Under the pieces are notes generated by a model that did no database searches, was not told the DNA's origin, and was given only the letters and a program-made list of their open reading frames with translations. Shown here piece by piece: positions 1 through 3,585 of a stretch of DNA of 8,027 bases (within the stretch, counting starts at the first letter, position 1; every line of letters starts with the position of its first letter). The stretch is from JBDHTS01 sp044220535 (GTDB lineage Bacteria > Pseudomonadota > Alphaproteobacteria > Micavibrionales > Micavibrionaceae), in contig JBGAQU010000097.1 in NCBI GenBank assembly GCA_044220535.1, positions 1 through 8,027 of the forward strand, written 5' to 3'. A program made the translations under genes and the position numbers.

Positions 1-60
1 GCAGAGGAAAAAATTAAGAGTAAATCTTCTCTGCGATCTCTGCGCGCTCTGTAGTTAAAA
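1..60. repeat. Nine-base-period repeat tract, right half of an edge-truncated palindrome
   Basis: Three 9-base units lie head to tail at 29-37 (ctctgcgat), 38-46 (ctctgcgcg) and 47-55 (ctctgtagt), followed by taaaa. The first six bases of the window (gcagag) are the reverse complement of ctctgc at 29-34, so the tract looks like the right arm of a hairpin whose left arm continues beyond the window start. No ORF is supported here. The function is unknown. Its form (short direct repeats forming one arm of a palindrome) matches the element at 2083-2143. Confidence 0.55.
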
Positions 61-93
61 TTATTGCAGTTACATTCATCACTACAGTTTCTT

Positions 94-115
94 ATTCGTG
101 TAATTCGTGGTTAAA
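94..115. repeat. Second nine-base-period repeat tract
   Basis: Two 9-base units, attcgtgta (94-102) and attcgtggt (103-111), are followed by taaa, the same ending as the tract at 29-60 (gt-taaaa). It lies between that tract and the rplT terminator in an AT-rich non-coding stretch. It may be a degenerate member of the same family. No inverted partner arm is obvious. Confidence 0.4.
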
Positions 116-125
116 AATTTAGAAT

Positions 126-155
126 AAAAAAGCGGCCCTCACAGGCCGCTTTTTT
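126..155 (-). terminator. Rho-independent terminator of the rpmI-rplT operon
   Basis: A perfect 7-bp stem (agcggcc 131-137 with ggccgct 144-150) encloses a 6-base loop and is flanked by five A on the left and five T on the right. It therefore reads as stem plus U-run from either direction. It lies 20 bases beyond the rplT stop, so its likely job is to end the ribosomal protein transcript. pheS, which often follows rplT, is not present inside the window. Confidence 0.88.
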
Positions 156-174
156 AAAATTATAGTGAAAGAAC

Positions 175-549
175 CTAAGCCGCCTTCTTCGCCTTACCAA
201 GCGCATCGCTGGCCTGTTTCGCGAGGGATGCGAAATCGGCTTCGGAATGGATGGCGAGGTCGGACAGGACTTTGCGGTCCAGCTCAATCCCGGCCAGTTT
301 CAGGCCGTGCATCAGCTGGCTGTAGGTCAGGCCGCTGAGGCGGGCACCGGCGTTGATCCGCTGGATCCACAAGGCGCGGAAATCGCGCTTCTTGTTGCGG
401 CGGTCGCGATAGGCGTATTGCAGGGACCGTTCGACGGCCTGTGTGCCGATGCGGAACGTATTCTTGCGGCGGCCATTAAAGCCTTTGGCAAGTTTCAGAA
501 CTTTTGCGTGGCGTTTGCGCTCGCGCGAGCCACCTTTGACGCGGGACAT
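175..549 (-). CDS. rplT: 50S ribosomal protein L20
   Basis: L20 binds 23S rRNA early in assembly of the large subunit. In E. coli and Bacillus it also represses its own operon by binding the leader mRNA. The 124-residue product shows the family signature from the start: a very basic N-terminal arm (MSRVKGGSRERKRHAKVLK, then GFNGRRKN, residues about 1-30), the RDRRNKKRDFRALWIQRINA segment (about 48-67), and the globular LTYSQLMHGLKLAGIELDRK region (about 74-93). The usual length is about 117-120, so the C-terminus (KAKKAA) is slightly longer. The ATG overlaps the rpmI stop by one base (TAATG), and an ideal Shine-Dalgarno sequence precedes it at 557-563. The two genes are therefore almost certainly co-transcribed and translationally coupled. 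Confidence 0.98.
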   Translation of the reverse strand: MSRVKGGSRERKRHAKVLKLAKGFNGRRKNTFRIGTQAVERSLQYAYRDRRNKKRDFRALWIQRINAGARLSGLTYSQLMHGLKLAGIELDRKVLSDLAIHSEADFASLAKQASDALGKAKKAA

Positions 550-812
550 TATGCGGCCTCCTTCTTATTAAGGGCATTCGCCTCGCGCTTCTTCGTACGC
601 TTGCGCTTGCCAAGGCTGTAGGGAAGGTAATTCACCAGGATGACTTCCGTATCCATTTCGTTCAGGATCTGCGACTTGCGTGCCTTACGTTTCATGGATT
701 TCGGCTTGCTGATCAGCCTGTGGCGCATATTGGACGGCTTGAACTTGATCCGTCCTTTGGCAGTGACGCGAAAACGTTTTTTCGCGCTGCTGTTCGTCTT
801 CATTTTCGGCAT
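549..812 (-). CDS. rpmI: 50S ribosomal protein L35 with a C-terminal extension
   Basis: L35 is a small basic protein of the large ribosomal subunit. The product starts MPKMKTNSSAKKRFRVT, which is the family N-terminus. I therefore set the start at 812 rather than at an in-frame ATG 30 bases upstream. AGGAG at 819-823, six bases before this ATG, supports the choice. The usual protein is about 65 residues and ends near a Leu-Pro-x motif. Here NYLPY falls at residues 61-65, and 22 further basic and Ala-rich residues follow (SLGKRKRTKKRE...KKEAA), giving 87 in total. The DNA for this tail also carries the rplT ribosome binding site. infC, which precedes rpmI in many bacteria, is not upstream; an unrelated gene occupies that place. 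Confidence 0.96.
   Translation of the reverse strand: MPKMKTNSSAKKRFRVTAKGRIKFKPSNMRHRLISKPKSMKRKARKSQILNEMDTEVILVNYLPYSLGKRKRTKKREANALNKKEAA
557..563 (-). promoter_or_regulatory. Shine-Dalgarno of rplT inside rpmI
   Basis: On the minus strand this reads AAGGAGG, a full complement of the 16S rRNA 3' tail, seven bases before the rplT ATG and wholly within the last codons of rpmI. Together with the one-base TAATG overlap it fixes the rplT start. It means ribosomes finishing L35 pass over the L20 initiation site. Confidence 0.85.
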
Positions 813-842
813 TTTGCTCTCCTGAATCAGGGGTTTATGCAA

Positions 843-876
843 GGCGATCGAGGCAGCCGATTTTAGCCAGATCGCC
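843..876 (-). promoter_or_regulatory. Stem-loop in the rpmI-rplT leader
   Basis: A 7-bp stem (ggcgatc 843-849 with gatcgcc 870-876) can be extended inside by ggc (852-854) pairing with gcc (866-868). It lies between the predicted promoter at 901-929 and the rpmI ribosome binding site at 819-823. No U-run follows it, so it is not an intrinsic terminator. L20 is known in other bacteria to bind leader RNA and repress this operon. By position this hairpin is a candidate target, but I cannot recognise the known L20-binding fold in it. Confidence 0.4.
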
Positions 877-900
877 GGATTTTCCTATAAGGAATGGGGT

Positions 901-929
901 TTTATAGGGGGAACATCCTGAAAAATCAA
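901..929 (-). promoter_or_regulatory. Sigma-70-type promoter of rpmI-rplT
   Basis: On the minus strand TTGATT (924-929) is followed by a 17-base spacer and TATAAA (901-906). The predicted transcript begins near 894 and has a leader of about 80 bases before the rpmI start. That rpmI has its own promoter here agrees with the absence of infC upstream. Confidence 0.65.
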
Positions 930-936
930 GTTTTAT

Positions 937-1428
937 TTAGACAGGAATAGGCTCGTCGCGCAGTCTCAAACCTTCGAATGAAGGAATATTACCCTTACGT
1001 ACTTCTTTCACAATGCTTCCAAGCTCGTTTAATACTTCAGAGCCTTTGGCAAAATCGTTAAAGGGTAAGCAGGTTGAGCCATCTCCAATATAGATATCCT
1101 TTAGTTGAACAGGCAAAAGCCCTAAATCCACTTTTGGATCAATAAGTTTATTAGTGTAAGGATATGCTGAAAGCCCAATATAATCTTTTAAGCGGCCTTT
1201 AAAAGGCAAATAGCCTGCAAAAGCTATAGGGTTGATCTGTAGTGCAAAAATGGGGTTATCGGGTGGCAATGGTCCGATATCTTTACGTGCTGTTGCGGCA
1301 TATACACGAACTACGCCCAATACATCATGTTCTGCCTGGACATTGAATTGTTGCCCCAATCCATTGATATCCGTGTCTAAGCCAAGATGTATGAATAGAG
1401 CCTGTAGGGGTATGACAAGATCAGTCAT
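937..1428 (-). CDS. Orphan hypothetical protein, AT-rich gene
   Basis: I do not recognise this 163-residue protein. It has no signal peptide, membrane segment or obvious catalytic motif. Aromatic residues, Pro and Gly are spread throughout, as in a small globular cytosolic protein. Visible patches include an N-terminal hydrophobic start (LVIPLQALFIHLGLDTD), PLPPDNPIFALQINPIAF (about 54-71) and an acidic/basic C-terminal part ending RLRDEPIPV. Support for it being a real gene: a full-length ORF, AGGA at 1435-1438 six bases before the ATG, and a good promoter at 1461-1489. By eye its base composition is clearly more AT-rich than gpt or polA, and its codon choice looks different, which suggests recent acquisition. 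It interrupts the space where infC might be expected. Confidence 0.75.
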   Translation of the reverse strand: MTDLVIPLQALFIHLGLDTDINGLGQQFNVQAEHDVLGVVRVYAATARKDIGPLPPDNPIFALQINPIAFAGYLPFKGRLKDYIGLSAYPYTNKLIDPKVDLGLLPVQLKDIYIGDGSTCLPFNDFAKGSEVLNELGSIVKEVRKGNIPSFEGLRLRDEPIPV

Positions 1429-1460
1429 TCTTTATCCTATTGTAAAAATCAATAATGTGA

Positions 1461-1489
1461 AATTTAGTGACACTAATAATTTATGTCAA
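1461..1489 (-). promoter_or_regulatory. Promoter of the orphan gene 937-1428
   Basis: On the minus strand a consensus TTGACA (1484-1489), a 17-base spacer and TAAATT (1461-1466) lie about 30 bases upstream of the ATG. A small odd palindrome, agtg-a-cact (1466-1474), lies across the -10 boundary and could be an operator, though it is short enough to arise by chance. Confidence 0.6.
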
Positions 1490-1541
1490 TAAGAATAGAG
1501 TATATTAAGAAATATGCAGCTGACTTGTCTAATTCTGGATA

Positions 1542-2018
1542 TTATTTCCCATCTGCTATTGGCGCAGCATACTGTGCTTCCATATCCCAGGGGAAATGGA
1601 TCCAGGTGTCCTGACTGACTTCCATGATGAAGGTGTCACAGGTGGGCACGCCCTGCGGCTTGGCGTAGATACAGGCATAATGGGCGTTGGGCAGCATTTC
1701 GCGGGCGATGCGGAAGGTATTGCCGGTGTCGACCAGGTCGTCGATGATCAGCCAGCCCGCGCCGTCATTGACGCTGGTCGGCACTTTCAGGATCTGCGCC
1801 TTGCGCTGGTTCTGGTGGTCGTAGCTGGAGATGCACAGGGTTTCGATCAGCTTGATATCCAGTTCCCGCGCCACGATGCAGGCAGGCACCAGGCCGCCAC
1901 GCGTGATGGCGATAATGCCTTTCCACGGGCCTTTGTCCAGCAAACGCCAGGCCAGCGCCTTGCCGTTGCGATGCATTTCATCCCAGCTGACGGGAAAGTG
2001 TTTGGTGGACGCGCTCAT
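1542..2018 (-). CDS. gpt: Xanthine-guanine phosphoribosyltransferase
   Basis: Gpt joins xanthine, guanine or hypoxanthine to PRPP, giving XMP, GMP or IMP in purine salvage. The enzyme is cytosolic or peripheral to the inner membrane. The 158-residue product can be aligned by eye with E. coli Gpt (152) along its whole length: the TWDMLQ-like N-terminus (VSWDEM, 10-15), PWKGIIAITRGGLVP (31-45), the SSYDH loop (64-68), the PRPP-binding motif IIDDLVDTG with its two Asp (91-99), and the purine-pocket segment QDTWIHFPWDM (136-146). The start is supported by AAGGA at 2026-2030, seven bases before the ATG. It has no close partner gene. The upstream neighbour is divergent, and the downstream gene has its own promoter. 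Confidence 0.96.
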   Translation of the reverse strand: MSASTKHFPVSWDEMHRNGKALAWRLLDKGPWKGIIAITRGGLVPACIVARELDIKLIETLCISSYDHQNQRKAQILKVPTSVNDGAGWLIIDDLVDTGNTFRIAREMLPNAHYACIYAKPQGVPTCDTFIMEVSQDTWIHFPWDMEAQYAAPIADGK

Positions 2019-2082
2019 TTTTCGATCCTTTCAAAATAACAATCTGGCTTATCATAAAGCATGGCCGGGCCAAAGATATTTT

Positions 2083-2143
2083 ACGCGAAGGCCCGAAGAC
2101 CCGAAGAAGTTATTTTAATCTTCGGGTCTTCGGGCCTTCGCGT
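2083..2143. repeat. Perfect 25-bp inverted repeat made of 8-bp units
   Basis: The left arm (2083-2107) and right arm (2119-2143) are exact reverse complements, separated by an 11-base AT-rich loop. The right arm consists of three head-to-tail 8-base units: cttcgggt, cttcgggc, cttcgcgt (2120-2143), and the left arm is their mirror image. TTTT follows the right arm, so a plus-strand RNA would look like a terminator. However, the element lies in the divergent gap between gpt and the DUF1223 gene, where promoters rather than terminators are expected. Its form resembles the tract at the left window edge. It could be a mobile palindromic repeat or a cruciform-forming regulatory site. Confidence 0.85.
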
Positions 2144-2155
2144 TTTGAAATCCTG

Positions 2156-2920
2156 ATGTATATTAAATACATGACCATTCGTTTTATCGCCCTGACATTT
2201 ATCTTTTTCCTGCTGGCTCTGCCTGCTTACGCACAGCCGGCCCCGCCCGCCGTGCCGGTGGGGAAGGTGGTGAAGGAAGTGCTGGCGGATGCGGGCGCGC
2301 CGGTGGTGGTGGAGTTGTTTACGTCGCGCAGCTGCCCGTTCTGCCCCGATGCGGACAAAGTTCTGGCCACGATGCTGCAAAGCCCGGGCGTGATCGGCAT
2401 CACCTGCCCGGTTGATTATTTCACCTTCGCCGAAAGCGGGAAGAAGGACGGGTGCACGGCGCGGCAGGGCTGGTATATGGATAGGTTTCGCAGCGGCCCC
2501 GCCTTCACGCCGCAGCTGATCGTCAATGGCACGCGCACAGGGCCAGGGAACAAGGCCGATGTGGTGAACGCATTGGTCGCGCAGGCGAAGGCGGAGGGAA
2601 CGCAAGCCATCATCATCGACGCAATGCAAAAAACCGATGTCTATCGCATTGCATTGCCCGAAGATCTGGCGCAAAAGGGACTGGCCGGATGGGTTCTGAA
2701 CGTGACGACGTTCGGTAAGGGAACGGACATGCAGAATAAAGTCGCCGGCAAACTGCAATCCATCCCGCTCGACACGTTCAAGGGCCGTGAATTCCAGCTG
2801 ACCGTGCCGTTGCCCGCGCAGGATGGCTTCGCCGTGTTCGTGCAGAAACAGGATAGCGGGCGGATCGCGGCAGCCGGGGAGTTTGTGCGGCAGGTGCGGG
2901 CTGTCGCGCCGGTTCCTTAA
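2156..2920 (+). CDS. Secreted DUF1223-family thioredoxin-fold protein
   Basis: Residues about 1-26 form a signal peptide (short basic start, hydrophobic IALTFIFFLLALP, cleavage likely after AYA), so the mature protein should be periplasmic. The core matches the DUF1223 pattern: VVELFTSRSCPFCPDAD (51-67, with a CxxC pair at C60 and C63), PVDYF (85-89), TARQ (101-104) and FTPQLIVNGTRTGPG (117-131). Two more cysteines (C84, C100) could make a further disulfide. The family has a thioredoxin-like fold, but its biochemical role is not established; a redox role is inference from CxxC. The length (254) is normal for the family. The start is uncertain: ATG at 2156 or 2171 both leave a valid signal peptide, and neither has a good ribosome binding site. 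I see no convincing promoter. Confidence 0.85.
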   Translation: MYIKYMTIRFIALTFIFFLLALPAYAQPAPPAVPVGKVVKEVLADAGAPVVVELFTSRSCPFCPDADKVLATMLQSPGVIGITCPVDYFTFAESGKKDGCTARQGWYMDRFRSGPAFTPQLIVNGTRTGPGNKADVVNALVAQAKAEGTQAIIIDAMQKTDVYRIALPEDLAQKGLAGWVLNVTTFGKGTDMQNKVAGKLQSIPLDTFKGREFQLTVPLPAQDGFAVFVQKQDSGRIAAAGEFVRQVRAVAPVP

Positions 2921-2947
2921 AAAACATTATCATTTTCTTAATGTTTT
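2921..2947 (+). terminator. AT-rich inverted repeat after the DUF1223 gene
   Basis: aaaacatta (2921-2929) pairs exactly with taatgtttt (2939-2947), leaving a 9-base loop, directly after the stop codon at 2918-2920. The stem has only one GC pair, so as a terminator it would be weak despite ending in TTTT. It separates the DUF1223 gene from the next plus-strand gene by about 50 bases. Confidence 0.35.
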
Positions 2948-2971
2948 ACCTTCAAAATAAACAAAACTTAT

Positions 2972-3580
2972 ATGAGAAAAGTCATGCCTTACACCATTCC
3001 GGTTTACCGGGCCGATCAGAATGAATTTTTGAACGAAGCGGCAGAAAAAGCGATTGCGCTGGCCGCAAAACACGATGGTATCGCCGACTTCATATATGGC
3101 GATGTTAAAGTGTCCGTTCAATCCGGCATGGAAGCCACGCAACTGGTTCGTGCCGTAAAAGAAGCGCAGAGAACACAGCAGGAGATCATCGATCAAACTC
3201 ATCAAAGCGACTCCATAAAACTGGAGCAGCTGGTGCGGAATGTCGCCGATGTAGGCGGCGGACTGGCGGATGCATTGGAATGGGTGCGCAGATTTTCAGT
3301 TTTGGCGGAAGCCGCGAGAACCAATTCACCGGAGCTGCGCGCCAAAGCATGTTTCGGTCTGGCGGCAGCGGGATATTCGGCGGACGATTTTGAACGGTAT
3401 AGGTCGGCCATCAAGCGTATCGAGGATGTGCCTGCGATTATTCAGAGCGATGCAGAAAAAACGGGACGTTATATCGTCGGTTACGCCATATCCGCCATGG
3501 GGCTGGAGGAAACGCCCGATTCATTCACGCTTAACTCGCTTATCAAGGCATATAAAAATCCGGCGCCTGGACCAGGTTAA
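2972..3580 (+). CDS. Orphan hypothetical protein, mostly helical
   Basis: I do not recognise this 202-residue protein. It lacks a signal peptide and membrane segments. Composition and spacing suggest a helical, soluble protein: an Ala/Glu/Lys-rich stretch (about 17-33), a Gln/Glu-rich stretch with coiled-coil character (VRAVKEAQRTQQEIIDQ, about 59-75), VADVGGGLADALEWVRRFSVLAEAA (about 91-115) and a C-terminal helical part ending in a flexible Pro-Gly tail. The start could be 2972 or the ATG at 2984; neither has a clear Shine-Dalgarno, though gagaaaag precedes the second. It is co-directional with the DUF1223 gene 51 bases upstream and may be co-transcribed, which hints at but does not show a shared role. 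It ends five bases from the polA stop, tail to tail, with no terminator visible. Confidence 0.75.
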   Translation: MRKVMPYTIPVYRADQNEFLNEAAEKAIALAAKHDGIADFIYGDVKVSVQSGMEATQLVRAVKEAQRTQQEIIDQTHQSDSIKLEQLVRNVADVGGGLADALEWVRRFSVLAEAARTNSPELRAKACFGLAAAGYSADDFERYRSAIKRIEDVPAIIQSDAEKTGRYIVGYAISAMGLEETPDSFTLNSLIKAYKNPAPGPG

Positions 3581-3585
3581 ACCAT

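Noticed and set aside
29..111. Short regular repeats considered as a CRISPR array
   Set aside because: The 9-base units are contiguous with no spacers of about 30 bases, and no cas gene is near.
2081..2758. 225-codon minus-strand ORF opposite the DUF1223 gene
   Set aside because: The plus-strand frame has a signal peptide and the DUF1223 motifs. The minus frame is low-complexity Arg/His-rich and ends in the palindrome.
3566..3576. cctgg-a-ccagg considered as a terminator between the orphan gene and polA
   Set aside because: A one-base loop cannot form a hairpin, and there is no T-run.
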